Positions 16,071 through 25,814 are shown, counted from the first letter of the stretch. The stretch: DNA of 42,605 bases from Novosphingobium sp. SCN 66-18 (GCA_001725355.1 MEGD01000028.1:1-42605); one strand, 5' to 3'. Notes: a model not told the origin generated them from the letters alone. Made by a program: numbers and translations.

Positions 16071-17456
16071 TCAGTCGTCGATTTCGTCTTCGCGCCGGTC
16101 GACCATACCCAGCAGCTTGAGCTTGCGGTGCAGCGCCGAACGCTCCATGCCGATGAAGTTCGCCGTTTTCGAGATGTTCCCCGAAAAGCGCCGGATCTGG
16201 ACCTTGAGGTATTCGCGCTCGAAGTTCTCGCGCGCTTCGCGCAAGGGCACTCCCATCAGCGCCGGCGTACCCGCTTCCGCCCCCAGACGGCCGCTGACGA
16301 TTTCGGACGGCAGCATGTCGGAATCGATCCGGCCCAGCCGGTCGCGCGGGGCCAGGATGACGGTCCGTTCCACGACATTGCGCAGTTCGCGCACGTTGCC
16401 GGGCCAGTCGTGGCTTTGCAGCGCGGCCATGGCCTCTGGCGATATGGCCGGCGGGGTAATTCCCTGCTCGGTGGCGTAGCGGGTGAAGAAATGGTCCACC
16501 AGCGCGGGAATATCGTCTCGCCGCTCCGCCAGCGAGGGAATCGTCACCGGCACGACATTGAGCCGGTAGTAAAGGTCCTCGCGAAAGCGCCGTTCGGCGA
16601 TTTCCTTTTCCAGCGGACGTGAAGACGACGAGACCACGCGCACGTCCACGCGGATCTGGCGATGCCCGCCCACGCGCACGAACGATTGTTCGGTCAGCAC
16701 GCGCAGGATGCGCGCCTGGCTGGAAGGCGGCATGTCCGCCACTTCATCGAGAAACAGCGTGCCGCCATCGGCCATTTCGAGCAGTCCGGCCCGCACCAGC
16801 TTGCCGTCGGCTTCTTCCCCGAACAGTTCCTGTTCGAACCGTTCGGGCGTGATCCGGGCGGAATTGACCGTGACGAACGCGCTCTGCGCGCGCGGGCTCC
16901 AGCTGTGAAGAAGGCGCGCGGCCACCTCCTTGCCCGATCCCGCCGGGCCGGAAATCAGCAAGCGGCTGCCGGTGTTGGCCACACGCTTCAGAGTGGCGCG
17001 CACCGCATTGATCGAGGAACTGTTGCCGGTGAACTCGTCAGCCGTCGCGAAACCGCTGCGCAGCCGCGCGTTCTCCCGGCGAAGTCTCTCGGTCTCGGTG
17101 GCGCGCTCGACCAGCAGCAGCAGGCGTTCCGCCTCGAACGGCTTTTCGATGAAGTCCATCGCGCCGCGGCTGATCGCGGATACCGCGGTATCGATGCCGC
17201 CATGGCCCGAGAAGATGATCACCGGCAGTTCCGGCTCGCGCTTCTTGATCTCGTCCAGCACTTCCAGCCCGTCCATCGGGCTGCCGTGCAGCCACACGTC
17301 AAGCAGGACGAGGCTGGGCCGGCGCTCGTCGATCGCGGCCAGCGCGGCGGTGCTGTCGGCTGCAAGGCGGCAGCCATAGCCTTCGTCGCTGAGGACGCCC
17401 GCGACGAGCTCGCGGATATCGCGTTCATCGTCAACGATCAGGATATCGAGTGCCAT
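16071..17456 (-). CDS. ntrX: NtrX response regulator (REC-AAA-Fis) with degenerate sigma54 loop
   Basis: A 461-residue NtrC-class regulator. The receiver has D53 as the phosphate acceptor (LLDVWLHG) and K105 (EKPF). The AAA+ domain has Walker A GPAGSGKE (170-177) and Walker B GGTLFLDEVADMP. The C-terminal Fis helix-turn-helix reads VQIRRFSGNISKTANFIGMERSALHRKLKLLGM. The GAFTGA loop that contacts sigma54 is not recognisable: the equivalent stretch is LFGEEADGKLVRAGLLE (211-227). Several alphaproteobacterial NtrX proteins share this loss and work with sigma70. It lies downstream of ntrY, its probable kinase, with a 54-bp gap. Confidence 0.93.
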   Translation of the reverse strand: MALDILIVDDERDIRELVAGVLSDEGYGCRLAADSTAALAAIDERRPSLVLLDVWLHGSPMDGLEVLDEIKKREPELPVIIFSGHGGIDTAVSAISRGAMDFIEKPFEAERLLLLVERATETERLRRENARLRSGFATADEFTGNSSSINAVRATLKRVANTGSRLLISGPAGSGKEVAARLLHSWSPRAQSAFVTVNSARITPERFEQELFGEEADGKLVRAGLLEMADGGTLFLDEVADMPPSSQARILRVLTEQSFVRVGGHRQIRVDVRVVSSSSRPLEKEIAERRFREDLYYRLNVVPVTIPSLAERRDDIPALVDHFFTRYATEQGITPPAISPEAMAALQSHDWPGNVRELRNVVERTVILAPRDRLGRIDSDMLPSEIVSGRLGAEAGTPALMGVPLREARENFEREYLKVQIRRFSGNISKTANFIGMERSALHRKLKLLGMVDRREDEIDD

Positions 17457-17510
17457 GTGCGGGTTCCGTAAATCGAGCAGGTTCCGTAAATCTTGATTTC
17501 ACGCGCCGGT

Positions 17511-19757
17511 TCAGGAGACCGTGACGACGCCGGGTGGTTCCGTTGCCGGCGCCGCTTCGGATTGCGGCTCGCGCGCGAAGCGCATGGAGACGCACGTGCC
17601 ACCTTCATCCGTCGACGAGAACGTCATTTCCCCGCCGTGTTCCTCGACGATCTTGTTCACGATCGCGAGCCCCAGGCCGGTGCCCTTCTCGCGCGTGGTC
17701 ATATAGGGTTCCAGGATGCGCTCGCGCTCCGCCGGCAGGCCGATCCCGTTGTCGGAGACGGTGACGGTGACGGCGCTATCGGTGCTGGCAAGGTGCACGG
17801 CGATGCGCCCTCGGAAATCGACATCTTCCTTGCGCGCCCGGCTGTCGATCGCTTCCGCCGCGTTCTTGAGCACGTTGGTCATCGCCTGGCCGAACTGGTG
17901 CCGATCGCACTGGATAGCGGCCGAATCCCCGTCGGAACTGAAGCTGTAGGTAATCTCGGTATGCGCCACTTCCTGAAGGAACAGCGCCTGCCGTACGAGA
18001 TCGCTCGCATCCTCGGCCCTGAACACGGGCTTGGGCAATCGCGCGAACGACGAGAATTCGTCGACCATCTTCCGCAGATCGCCCACTTGCCGGATGATGG
18101 TGCTGGTCAGTTCCTCGAACAGCTCCGGGTCGGTGGTGATTTGCCGTCCATAGCGGCGGCGCAGGCGTTCGGTGGCAAGCTGGATCGGCGTCAGCGGGTT
18201 CTTGATCTCGTGCGCGATCCGGCGCGCCACGTCGGACCAGGCCGCGCGCCGCTGGTCCAGCAACTGGCGGGTAATGTCCTCGAAGGTGATGACGTGGCCG
18301 TTGCGGTCGGCGGTGATTTTCACTGCCAGCGTCAGCAGATCGCCACCCTTGGCATACTGAACGATGCCCCCGTGCTGGCCGCTGGCGGCAAGCTGGGAGA
18401 ATTGCGGGGCGATCCGGTCCAGCGGGCGGCCTAGCAGATCGGGCGCGCCCGCCGCCTGCAGGAGCTTTTGCGCGGAACTGTTCACGAGCTGGATGGTCCC
18501 GTCGGGTCCGACCGAAATAATGCCGGCGGTAATCGATTCCAGCACCGCCTCGATGAAGGCGCGGCGCACCTCGAGCTGGCTGTTGGCGCTGACCAGCGCC
18601 TGCGTCTGTCCTTCAAGCTGCGCGGTCATGCGGTTGAACGCGCGCGCCAGCAGCGCGATTTCGTCGGTGCCACCGCGATGCGCCACGCGCATGGAGAAAT
18701 TGCCGCTCCCCACCGTGCGCGCGGCCGACACCAGTTCCACCAGCGGAGAAACCTGCCGGTCGGCGAAGCGCAGCGCCACCCACACCGCCAGCCCCACGAG
18801 CGCCAGGCTGATCGTGAGCAGCGCGAGGTTGAATCGCAGTTGCAGCGCGCGGGCGCGGCCGCTGAGAATGTCGTAGGCCTTGAGTACGCTTTGCGCGCGC
18901 GCCCATTGGTTGAGCGCCAAGGTATCGGAATTGCGCGCGACATAAAGATAAATGCCCCGCACGGGATCGACCGTGGAGATCGCCTCGATCCGCTGGGCGG
19001 AAGCCTTGACCACCACGGCTTCGCCGGCATTGAGCCGCTTCATGTCATCGGGCGTGATCCGCTCGCGGCTCTCGTCGCTGTTGGGATCGACAATAGCGGC
19101 GGTGCGCAAATTGCCGTCCGGTCCCTTTTCGATCAGCGCGGATTCGTTCAGCTTGCGGCTTATCACCTGCCAGGAATACCCCTCGGCAAAGTCCTGGCTG
19201 GTGATAGGCGTCTGATTCAGATAGGCGCGCATGTCGCTGGCCATGGCCACGCTTTCGTTGCCGACATCGCGCAGCTTGTCCGCGTAGTATCCGCGCGCCA
19301 GACTGCTGGCGTTCTCCAGCATTCCGCGCGAGTTGTCTGAAAACCAGAACTCCACGCCCGACTGGAACAGCAGCGAGGCGAAGATCACGACCAGCAGGGT
19401 CGGGATCGCGGCGATCAGCGAAAACAGCCAGACAAGGCGGACGTGCAGGCGCCCGCTGGCGCCCAGACCACTCTGTTTGGCGCGGCGCAGCGCGATCCGG
19501 CGGCCTACGAGGACGATCAGCGCCATGGCCGGAACCAGCGTGCCGATCAGGAGCGTGGAGGTCAGCCGGGATGGCAGCAGCTGGTTGCTGGCCGTATTGG
19601 CGCTGACCGCCATCCAGCTTACCGCCAGCATGGCGACAAGCGCGGTCGTGGCGACGAGTTCCAGCAGGAAGAACACGTTGGCGCGCCGCAGGCCGATCAG
19701 CAAGCGCCGCCACCAGCGCGGCGAGCGGTTCACGCCAGCTTTGCCTTCACCAACCAT
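17511..19757 (-). CDS. ntrY: NtrY membrane sensor histidine kinase
   Basis: A 748-residue kinase for nitrogen/redox-linked signalling through NtrX. The N-terminal region has several transmembrane helices (LVATTALVAMLAVSWMAV, LLIGTLVPAMALIVLVG and LFSLIAAIPTLLVVIFASLLF) and a periplasmic loop, then another helix (LALLTISLALVGLAVWVAL). HAMP, PAS (IEAVLESITAGIISVGPDGTIQLVNSSAQKLL) and HisKA/HATPase modules follow. The phospho-acceptor is H516 ([12 protein letters not shown]), with G1 DNGIGL and G2 GTGLGLAIV. It is encoded between ntrC and ntrX. Confidence 0.95.
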   Translation of the reverse strand: MVGEGKAGVNRSPRWWRRLLIGLRRANVFFLLELVATTALVAMLAVSWMAVSANTASNQLLPSRLTSTLLIGTLVPAMALIVLVGRRIALRRAKQSGLGASGRLHVRLVWLFSLIAAIPTLLVVIFASLLFQSGVEFWFSDNSRGMLENASSLARGYYADKLRDVGNESVAMASDMRAYLNQTPITSQDFAEGYSWQVISRKLNESALIEKGPDGNLRTAAIVDPNSDESRERITPDDMKRLNAGEAVVVKASAQRIEAISTVDPVRGIYLYVARNSDTLALNQWARAQSVLKAYDILSGRARALQLRFNLALLTISLALVGLAVWVALRFADRQVSPLVELVSAARTVGSGNFSMRVAHRGGTDEIALLARAFNRMTAQLEGQTQALVSANSQLEVRRAFIEAVLESITAGIISVGPDGTIQLVNSSAQKLLQAAGAPDLLGRPLDRIAPQFSQLAASGQHGGIVQYAKGGDLLTLAVKITADRNGHVITFEDITRQLLDQRRAAWSDVARRIAHEIKNPLTPIQLATERLRRRYGRQITTDPELFEELTSTIIRQVGDLRKMVDEFSSFARLPKPVFRAEDASDLVRQALFLQEVAHTEITYSFSSDGDSAAIQCDRHQFGQAMTNVLKNAAEAIDSRARKEDVDFRGRIAVHLASTDSAVTVTVSDNGIGLPAERERILEPYMTTREKGTGLGLAIVNKIVEEHGGEMTFSSTDEGGTCVSMRFAREPQSEAAPATEPPGVVTVS

Positions 19758-19837
19758 AGTTGCTCATATACAACACCGCTGTTGCACAAGCGCAAGCAAA
19801 TTCTGCCGTTCGGTGGAAAGTGGAATGATCCGGAAAA

Positions 19838-21310
19838 TCAGACGCGCTGGATCGCCTCGTCAGGATGGATGCCCAGTTCGGCCAATCGCTTGCGCAGGGT
19901 GTTGCGATTGATCCCCAGCAAGTGGGCCGCGCGCAGCTGGTTTCCGCCGGTCTGCGACAAGGCATGGAGGAACAGCGGCTTCTCGAAAGCGGCCAGCGCC
20001 TCATCATAGAGAGCGCCGGCTGCGGGACGCGCCTGTTCCAGCCAGTGCGCCAGCGCTGAGGCGAAATCCGTCGCTCCGCCCTCGCCCGTCGTGCCGCCGC
20101 TGCCCGTGGCGTGCGCGCCGATGTCATCGACGGGCCGAGCGGATGCCGGACCGTCCTGGATCAGCAGGGGCTCGATCGCGCTGGCGTCAATCACTTCGTC
20201 GCGCGCCAGCAGCGCGAGGCGATAGATGAAGTTGCGCAGTTCACGCACGTTGCCGCGCCACGGTTGCTGGGCGAGCAGGGCCGCGCCGCCGGGCGAAAGC
20301 TGGCGGCGGGGCAGCCCCTCGGACGCGGCCTGGAACAGGAAATGCCGCGACAGCGCCTCGATATCGTCCGCCCGATCGCGCAAGGGGGGCAATTCGATCG
20401 GCACGACCGCAAGCCGGTAGTAAAGATCCTCGCGGAACTGCCCGGCCGCGATCATCGGCAGCAGATCCTTGTTGGTGGCCGCGATGATACGGCAATCAAG
20501 CGTGATTTCGTCACGCCCGCCGACGCGGCGGATCCGCCCGGACTGGAGTGCGCGCAGCAACCGGGTCTGTGCCTGCATCGGCATGTCGCCGATTTCGTCG
20601 AGGAACAGCGTGCCGCCGCTGGCCTGCTCGAACTTGCCGACATGGCGCGCCACCGCGCCCGTGAACGCGCCTTTTTCGTGGCCGAACAGTTCGCTTTCGA
20701 TCAGTTCTCCGGGAATGGCGGCGGTGTTGACCGCCACGAACGGCCCGGCGGAACGATTGCCAAGCTGATGGACCGCTTCGGCCACCAGTTCCTTGCCGGT
20801 TCCGGACTCGCCCAGGATCAGGACGGTAAGATCGTTGCGCAGGACGCGCGTGATCATGCGATAGACTGCCTGCATGGCCTGGCTGCGCCCGACCAGCGGC
20901 AGCGCTTGTGGCACGTCTTCGTGCTCGTTCTCCGTTTCCGTGGTCGCTGCCGAGGCAAAAGCCTGGCGCACGGTGCGAACAAGTTCTTCAAGGTCGAAAG
21001 GCTTCGGGAAATATTCGAAGGCGCCGGTGTCGCTGGCACGCACGGCGGTATCCAGCGTGTTCTGGGCGGACAGGATGATGATCGGCAGGCGCGGATAGCC
21101 CTGCCGCACGCGCCCCAGCGTTTCGATGCCGTCGCCATCGGTCAGCATCACGTCGGTCAGCATCAGCCCATAGCGCTGGCCGGCCAGCAGCCGGTCGCGT
21201 TCGGCGATGCTGTCGCAGCGGTCGACGAGGAAACCCTCCGCTTCCAGCGCCGCGGTGATGACCAGGGCGATCGAGGCATCGTCCTCCACCAGCAGGACGT
21301 ACTTCTTCAT
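19838..21310 (-). CDS. ntrC: nitrogen regulator NtrC (sigma54-dependent activator)
   Basis: A 490-residue REC-AAA-Fis activator of nitrogen assimilation genes. The receiver has D53 (LTDVMLTDGDG) and the KPF lysine at 103. The AAA+ domain has Walker A GESGTGKE (167-174), the intact sigma54-contact motif GAFTGA (214-219), Walker B GGTLFLDEIGDMP, and the sensor region DLYYRLAVVPIELPPLRDR. A Fis-type DNA-binding end (LSQTGGNQLRAAHLLGINRNTLRKRLAELGI) completes it. An insert rich in Gly/Ala/Thr (about 405-430) separates the AAA+ and DNA-binding domains. The start overlaps the ntrB stop by ATGA, so the pair is co-translated. Confidence 0.96.
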   Translation of the reverse strand: MKKYVLLVEDDASIALVITAALEAEGFLVDRCDSIAERDRLLAGQRYGLMLTDVMLTDGDGIETLGRVRQGYPRLPIIILSAQNTLDTAVRASDTGAFEYFPKPFDLEELVRTVRQAFASAATTETENEHEDVPQALPLVGRSQAMQAVYRMITRVLRNDLTVLILGESGTGKELVAEAVHQLGNRSAGPFVAVNTAAIPGELIESELFGHEKGAFTGAVARHVGKFEQASGGTLFLDEIGDMPMQAQTRLLRALQSGRIRRVGGRDEITLDCRIIAATNKDLLPMIAAGQFREDLYYRLAVVPIELPPLRDRADDIEALSRHFLFQAASEGLPRRQLSPGGAALLAQQPWRGNVRELRNFIYRLALLARDEVIDASAIEPLLIQDGPASARPVDDIGAHATGSGGTTGEGGATDFASALAHWLEQARPAAGALYDEALAAFEKPLFLHALSQTGGNQLRAAHLLGINRNTLRKRLAELGIHPDEAIQRV

Positions 21311-22428
21311 GCCTGTCCTCTCACCGTTCCCGCCACCGGCAGATGCAGGCGGAAATGCGTCCAGCCCCGTGCCTCGTCCCGATCATGGCTGATCCGCCCG
21401 TTCATTTCGCGCACCAGCTTCTGCACCAGCGCCAGTCCCAGCCCCTGCCCCTGCTTCTTGGCGGTGACGAACGGCTCGAAGATATGATCGCGCAGCGCGG
21501 GGTCTATGCCAGGCCCGTTGTCGCTCACGCGCAATTCGATCGGCAGGCGCAAGGGCTTGCCTTCCGGTCCCGTGTGCAACTGGATGCCGCTGGCGAAGCG
21601 GGTGCGCACCGCGATGCGGCAGTGCGCCTGCCCTTCGCACGCCTCACGCGCATTGGTCAGAAGATTCAGCAGGACCTGCACCAGCGCGTCGGGATTGGCC
21701 ATAATCGGCGGCAGCGAGGGGTCGAACTCCTCTTCGATCACCACCCGGCCCGGATCGCTTGCCGCGATCACCGCCTGCGCGCGACGCACCGCTTCGTGCA
21801 GGTTGCACGGCACCGCCGGCTCCTGGCTGCGCCGAGAAAGCGACTGCATCTGGTCGATCAGTTTCGCAATGCGGTCGACTTCCGAGGTGATCAGTTCCGT
21901 CAGCGCACGATCGCCGCCTTCTACCTTGCGGTCGAGCAGCTGGGCCGCCCCGCGGATTCCCGCCAGCGGGTTCTTGATCTCGTGCGCCAGCACTTCGGGC
22001 GCGCGCAGCGTAACCCCGCCCTGGTCGCTCGCGCCACTGCCACTGCCGCCCAGAGCCTCCACCCCGATGGGTTCGTGCAGCACCAGCAATTGCCACCCGG
22101 GCGAATGCGCCACCGGCGCGGTCATGACGTCAAGCCTGCGCGCGGGCTGGTTGTTGATCCGCACTTGCGCGTCGCGGGCGGACAGCTGCGCCTCGCCTTC
22201 CGTCAGGCGGTTCATGATCAGTGGTTCGTCGAACTCGAACAGGCTCGACACGCGACGCCCCACGAGACGGCTCGCACCCTGCCCCGTCAACTGTTCGGCG
22301 GCGGGGTTGGCGGAGACAATCGACAGGTCGGGCGCGATCAGCAGAACCGCCATCGGCATGCTGCCGATCAGGCGCTTGGCATCCGGCCTGGCCGCGTCGG
22401 GCAGGCGCCAGTCCGCCGCCCCGGTCAT
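21307..22428 (-). CDS. ntrB: nitrogen sensor histidine kinase NtrB
   Basis: A soluble 373-residue kinase/phosphatase for NtrC, normally controlled by PII. An N-terminal PAS (about 20-120, [25 protein letters not shown]) precedes the H box with H149 ([19 protein letters not shown]), an N box ([14 protein letters not shown]), G1 DNGPGID and G2 [12 protein letters not shown]. No membrane helix is present, as expected for NtrB. It is overlapped by ATGA at both ends, with dusB before and ntrC after, giving the dusB-ntrB-ntrC order common in alphaproteobacteria. Confidence 0.95.
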   Translation of the reverse strand: MTGAADWRLPDAARPDAKRLIGSMPMAVLLIAPDLSIVSANPAAEQLTGQGASRLVGRRVSSLFEFDEPLIMNRLTEGEAQLSARDAQVRINNQPARRLDVMTAPVAHSPGWQLLVLHEPIGVEALGGSGSGASDQGGVTLRAPEVLAHEIKNPLAGIRGAAQLLDRKVEGGDRALTELITSEVDRIAKLIDQMQSLSRRSQEPAVPCNLHEAVRRAQAVIAASDPGRVVIEEEFDPSLPPIMANPDALVQVLLNLLTNAREACEGQAHCRIAVRTRFASGIQLHTGPEGKPLRLPIELRVSDNGPGIDPALRDHIFEPFVTAKKQGQGLGLALVQKLVREMNGRISHDRDEARGWTHFRLHLPVAGTVRGQA

Positions 22429-23441
22429 GCCGCCGCGCGATGCTCCGCGGGCGCGTAGAAGCGTTCCAGGCTATCGAGCACTTCACGCGGGTCATCGATG
22501 AAGTTGACGCGGTTGCGGAACTCGGCCGATCCGGGCAGCCCCTTGGTGTACCAGCCAAGATGCTTTCGCGCCATTTTTACGCCGGTTTCCGTGCCGTAGT
22601 GATGGAGCATGGCCTGGTAGTGCTCCACGATCAGCCGATACTGTTCGTCGATCGATGGATCGGCCCGCAACTGGCCGGTCTGCAGCCAGTGCATCACCTG
22701 TCCCAGCAGCCACGGCTTGCCATAGGCGCCGCGCCCGATCATCACGCCGTCCGCGCCGCTCTGTTCCAGCGCGGTGGCCACGTCCTCGATGCCGCAGATG
22801 TCGCCGTTGACGATGACCGGCAACGAAACCGCGTCCTTGACCTTGCGCACGAAGGCCCAGTCCGCGCTGCCCTTGTACATCTGGTTGCGCGTGCGGCCGT
22901 GAACGGTGATCAGCTTGGCGCCGAGATCTTCGGCGATCCGCGCCAGTTCGGGCGCGTTGAGCGCGTTATGGTCCCAGCCCATGCGCATCTTGACGGTAAC
23001 GGGCACGTCCACCGCCTTCACCGTCGCCTCGATCAGCGAAGCGGCGAGCGGCAGATCGCGCATCAGGGCCGAACCGGCATCGCCGTTGACCACCTTCTTC
23101 ACCGGGCAGCCCATGTTGATGTCGATGATCGCGGCGCCACGGTCAGCGTTCAGTTTCGCCGCTTCCGCCATCTCGACGGGGTTGCAGCCGGCGAGCTGGA
23201 GCGAAACCGGCTCCTCCACGGCATCCCAGGCGGCCTTCTGCAGCGATTGCCGGGTCTCGCGGATCATCGCCGGGCTGGCGATCATCTCGGTGACGTTAAG
23301 GCCCGATCCGAAGCGCCGCACGAGCGTGCGAAAGGGCATGTCCGTAACTCCGGTCATCGGGGCCAGGATCACCGGACAATCGATACGCACCGGCCCGACC
23401 TGAAGCGGTGCAAGGCGCGGAGGATGCGGGAGCGTGCTCAT
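22425..23441 (-). CDS. dusB: tRNA-dihydrouridine synthase DusB
   Basis: Flavoenzyme that reduces uridine to dihydrouridine in tRNA. From ATG 23441 the protein is 338 residues with a TIM-barrel FMN domain: [15 protein letters not shown], catalytic C112 in [42 protein letters not shown] and [13 protein letters not shown]. The longer open frame reaching 23981 runs antisense to ispD and is not coding upstream of 23441. First gene of the leftward regulatory cluster; its stop overlaps the ntrB start. Confidence 0.96.
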   Translation of the reverse strand: MSTLPHPPRLAPLQVGPVRIDCPVILAPMTGVTDMPFRTLVRRFGSGLNVTEMIASPAMIRETRQSLQKAAWDAVEEPVSLQLAGCNPVEMAEAAKLNADRGAAIIDINMGCPVKKVVNGDAGSALMRDLPLAASLIEATVKAVDVPVTVKMRMGWDHNALNAPELARIAEDLGAKLITVHGRTRNQMYKGSADWAFVRKVKDAVSLPVIVNGDICGIEDVATALEQSGADGVMIGRGAYGKPWLLGQVMHWLQTGQLRADPSIDEQYRLIVEHYQAMLHHYGTETGVKMARKHLGWYTKGLPGSAEFRNRVNFIDDPREVLDSLERFYAPAEHRAAA

Positions 23442-23454
23442 CGTATGTACAAAT

Positions 23455-23473
23455 CTGCCTAAAAAACAGGCAG
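23455..23473. promoter_or_regulatory. inverted repeat in the dusB/ispDF divergent promoter region
   Basis: CTGCCT (23455-23460) and AGGCAG (23468-23473) form a perfect 6-bp inverted repeat around AAAAAAC, about 14 bp ahead of the dusB start. The 82-bp gap must hold the promoters of both divergent genes, so this may be an operator or a short 5' leader hairpin for the dusB-ntr mRNA. It is a structural observation only. Confidence 0.35.
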
Positions 23474-23523
23474 CGCTTAGTCCATTGCGGGGCGCACGGC
23501 AAGGCTGATAGAGGCGCGCCCGC

Positions 23524-24723
23524 ATGAACCACACGTTTCCAGATCCGGCCGGCAAGCGAGTCGCGGCCGTTGTCGTCGCGGCTGGCCAAGGTCTGCGCGC
23601 CGGTGGCTCCGTCCCCAAGCAGTTCGCGCAGTGGCGCGGCGCACCGCTTGTCCGCCATTCGGTGAAGCGGATGGCGGACGCGGGCATCGCTCCCATCGTC
23701 GTCGCCATTCCGGAGAACTGGCGCGCAACCGCCGAGCAGTCCCTCGCCGGGATTTCCGATGTCCGCCTTGTGGCGGGTGGCGCCACACGCCAGCTTTCCG
23801 TGCGCGCCGCGCTGGAAGCGCTCGAAGCCGACGCCCCCGACCTGGTGCTGATCCACGATGCGGCCCGCCCCGATCTGCCGGAAAGCGTGATCGCCGCACT
23901 GGTGGAAGCGCTGGCCCGGCATGAAGCGGCCATCCCGGTCCTTCCTGTCGTTGACAGCCTCGTCCGCGGCGGAGACGGCATGATGCTGGAACCGGCGCGG
24001 CGCGAAGGGCTTTATCGGGTGCAGACGCCCCAGGCGTTCCGATACCCGGAGATCCTGGCCGCGCACCGTGCCTGGCAGGGCGAAGCCGAAGCGGGCGATG
24101 ACGCGCAGGTCGCCGTCGCTGCCGGGCACGCGGTCGCGCTGGTTCAGGGTGAGGAAAGGCTGCGCAAGGTCACATTCGCCAGTGACCTTCGAGAGAGCGA
24201 CCTTCGAGAGAGTGACCTTCAGGAGAACGCGGTGACGATTCCTTTTCCTCGCACAGGTTCGGGCTTTGACGTCCATCGTCTCGTCCCCGGCGAGGAACTG
24301 TGGCTATGCGGGCTGCGCATCGATCACACCCACGGCCTGTCCGGGCACAGCGATGCCGACGTGGCGATCCATGCGCTGGTCGATGCGCTGCTTGGCAGCA
24401 TTGCCGCCGGCGACATCGGCGACCATTTTCCGCCGTCCGACGCGCGCTGGAAAGGCGCTTCTTCCGACCGGTTCCTAGCGCACGCGGCCGAGCTTGTCGC
24501 GCAATCCGGCCATGCCATCGCGCATGTTGACGTCACGATCATCTGCGAGGCGCCCAAAATCGGCCCGCACAAGGCGGCGATGCGCGCAAGGCTGGCGGAG
24601 ATTCTTGCGATTGACATTGGCCGGGTGAGCGTGAAGGCCACGACCACCGAACGGCTTGGCATGACCGGACGGGGTGAAGGCATCGCCGCACAAGCCGTCG
24701 CCACCGTCGTCCCGGTCCAGTGA
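23524..24723 (+). CDS. ispDF: bifunctional IspD/IspF isoprenoid synthesis enzyme
   Basis: Catalyses two steps of the MEP pathway. The IspD part (cytidylyltransferase, about 10-218) has [31 protein letters not shown] and [10 protein letters not shown]. The IspF part (MECDP cyclase, about 240-399) starts with GSGFDVHRL, where D249 and H251 are metal ligands, followed by [28 protein letters not shown] and the C-terminal [21 protein letters not shown]. Fusion of the two is common in alphaproteobacteria. The linker is a triplicated SDLRE-type repeat (220-234). It is transcribed divergently from dusB, 82 bp away. Confidence 0.97.
   Translation: MNHTFPDPAGKRVAAVVVAAGQGLRAGGSVPKQFAQWRGAPLVRHSVKRMADAGIAPIVVAIPENWRATAEQSLAGISDVRLVAGGATRQLSVRAALEALEADAPDLVLIHDAARPDLPESVIAALVEALARHEAAIPVLPVVDSLVRGGDGMMLEPARREGLYRVQTPQAFRYPEILAAHRAWQGEAEAGDDAQVAVAAGHAVALVQGEERLRKVTFASDLRESDLRESDLQENAVTIPFPRTGSGFDVHRLVPGEELWLCGLRIDHTHGLSGHSDADVAIHALVDALLGSIAAGDIGDHFPPSDARWKGASSDRFLAHAAELVAQSGHAIAHVDVTIICEAPKIGPHKAAMRARLAEILAIDIGRVSVKATTTERLGMTGRGEGIAAQAVATVVPVQ
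24181..24225 (+). repeat. three in-frame 15-bp tandem repeats in the ispDF linker
   Basis: Three consecutive 15-bp units (24181-24195, 24196-24210, 24211-24225) read AGYGACCTTC followed by GAGAG, GAGAG and AGGAG. The first two differ at one base. Translation gives [15 protein letters not shown], exactly at the IspD/IspF junction. Unit length is a multiple of three, so copy-number change would keep the frame. Confidence 0.9.
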
Positions 24724-24734
24724 AAGGAAACGCC

Positions 24735-25292
24735 ATGCGTCCTGTCAGTTCTTCCACCAGAATCGCCGCGACGCTGGTCGCGGGTGCCGCGCTTGTTCTC
24801 CAGTCGCAGGCCGCTCTGGCGCAGAATTGCCTGACCGAACGGGAAGTGACGGGCCTTGTCACGTTCGCGCTGCCGACCGTGATGAACAGCGCGATCACCA
24901 CCTGCCAGCCTCAGCTTTCCCCCAACGGCTATTTCGCCACGCAGGGCCGGTCGCTGGTGGCCCGCTATGCGGCGGGCAAGGCCGCCGCCTGGCCCACGGC
25001 CAAGGCCGCGCTGTTCAAGCTGGGCGGGGACAAGGGCGATGCCCAGACGCGCGATCTTCTCGCCAAAATGCCTGACGAGGCGCTTCAGCCCTTTGCGGAA
25101 GGCATGGTCGGCCAGCTGGTGGGCAGCGGGATCAAGCCCGACCAGTGCGTCGCCATCGAACGCGGCGCTCGTCTGCTCGCGCCGCTGCCGCCGGAAAACA
25201 CCGCCGAACTGATCACCTTCATCCTGTCTGTCGCGGACAAGCCCAAGCCCGGCAAGACCCCCAAGCTGTTGATCTGCCCCGCGCAGAATTGA
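24735..25292 (+). CDS. exported protein of unknown function
   Basis: A 185-residue protein read from ATG 24735, with AAAGGA about nine bases upstream. A clear signal peptide (RIAATLVAGAALVLQSQAALAQ) is followed by a helical, alanine-rich mature part with three cysteines near the ends (NCLTEREVTG, ITTCQPQL, DQCVAIERGARLL) and a fourth in the last residues (KLLICPAQN), which may form disulfides in the periplasm. I do not recognise a named family. It begins 11 bp after ispDF and precedes the cinA-type gene by 18 bp, so it is probably in the same transcript. A shorter in-frame lead from 24720 is unlikely. Confidence 0.8.
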   Translation: MRPVSSSTRIAATLVAGAALVLQSQAALAQNCLTEREVTGLVTFALPTVMNSAITTCQPQLSPNGYFATQGRSLVARYAAGKAAAWPTAKAALFKLGGDKGDAQTRDLLAKMPDEALQPFAEGMVGQLVGSGIKPDQCVAIERGARLLAPLPPENTAELITFILSVADKPKPGKTPKLLICPAQN

Positions 25293-25310
25293 CGCCGAAA
25301 GCCTGATTTC

Positions 25311-25814
25311 ATGGACAATCTGCTTCCCGCCGACATCGCCGATCTGGCACGCCGCGTGATCGAGACCAATCTGGCCGCAGGCCGCAAGGTGGCCGTGGCC
25401 GAAAGCTGCACCGGCGGGCTGGTCGCTGCCGCGCTGACCGAGATTGCAGGAAGCTCGGCGGTGCTCGATCGCGGTTTCGTGACCTATTCCAACGAAGCCA
25501 AGAACGAAATGCTGGGCGTGGCCATGGACGTGATCGACACGTTCGGCGCGGTCTCGGTCGCCGTGGCCTGGTCGATGGCGCAGGGCGCGCTGAAGCATTC
25601 GGGTGCGGATGTAGCCGTGGCGATCACCGGCGTCGCCGGCCCGGACGGCGGATCGGCGCAGAAGCCGGTGGGCACGGTCGTGTTCGCCAAGGCCGAACGT
25701 GGCGAGGACCCGGAAGCGGTCAATGCCGAGATGAAGTTCTTCGAAGACGCGAAAACGCGCGCGGACGTGCGCCGTCAGGCAACGCTGGTCGCGCTGGATC
25801 TGCTGCTGCCGTAA
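25311..25814 (+). CDS. CinA C-terminal family nicotinamide-nucleotide amidase
   Basis: A 167-residue stand-alone CinA C-terminal domain (PncC type), which deamidates NMN in NAD recycling. Conserved stretches are GRKVAVAESCTGGLVAAALTEIAGSSAVLDRGFVTYSNEAKNEMLGV, GAVSVAVAWSMAQGAL, VAVAITGVAGPDGGSAQKPVGTVVF, and the ADVRRQATLVALDLLL end. The catalytic serine/threonine region is in ESCTGG. It is often linked to isoprenoid or lipoate genes in this group. Its 3' end overlaps the convergent Coq10-like gene by 40 bp. Confidence 0.93.
   Translation: MDNLLPADIADLARRVIETNLAAGRKVAVAESCTGGLVAAALTEIAGSSAVLDRGFVTYSNEAKNEMLGVAMDVIDTFGAVSVAVAWSMAQGALKHSGADVAVAITGVAGPDGGSAQKPVGTVVFAKAERGEDPEAVNAEMKFFEDAKTRADVRRQATLVALDLLLP

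Noticed and set aside
23442-23981. Long N-terminal extension of the dusB frame
   Set aside because: It lies antisense to ispD; the DusB family begins at the ATG at 23441.
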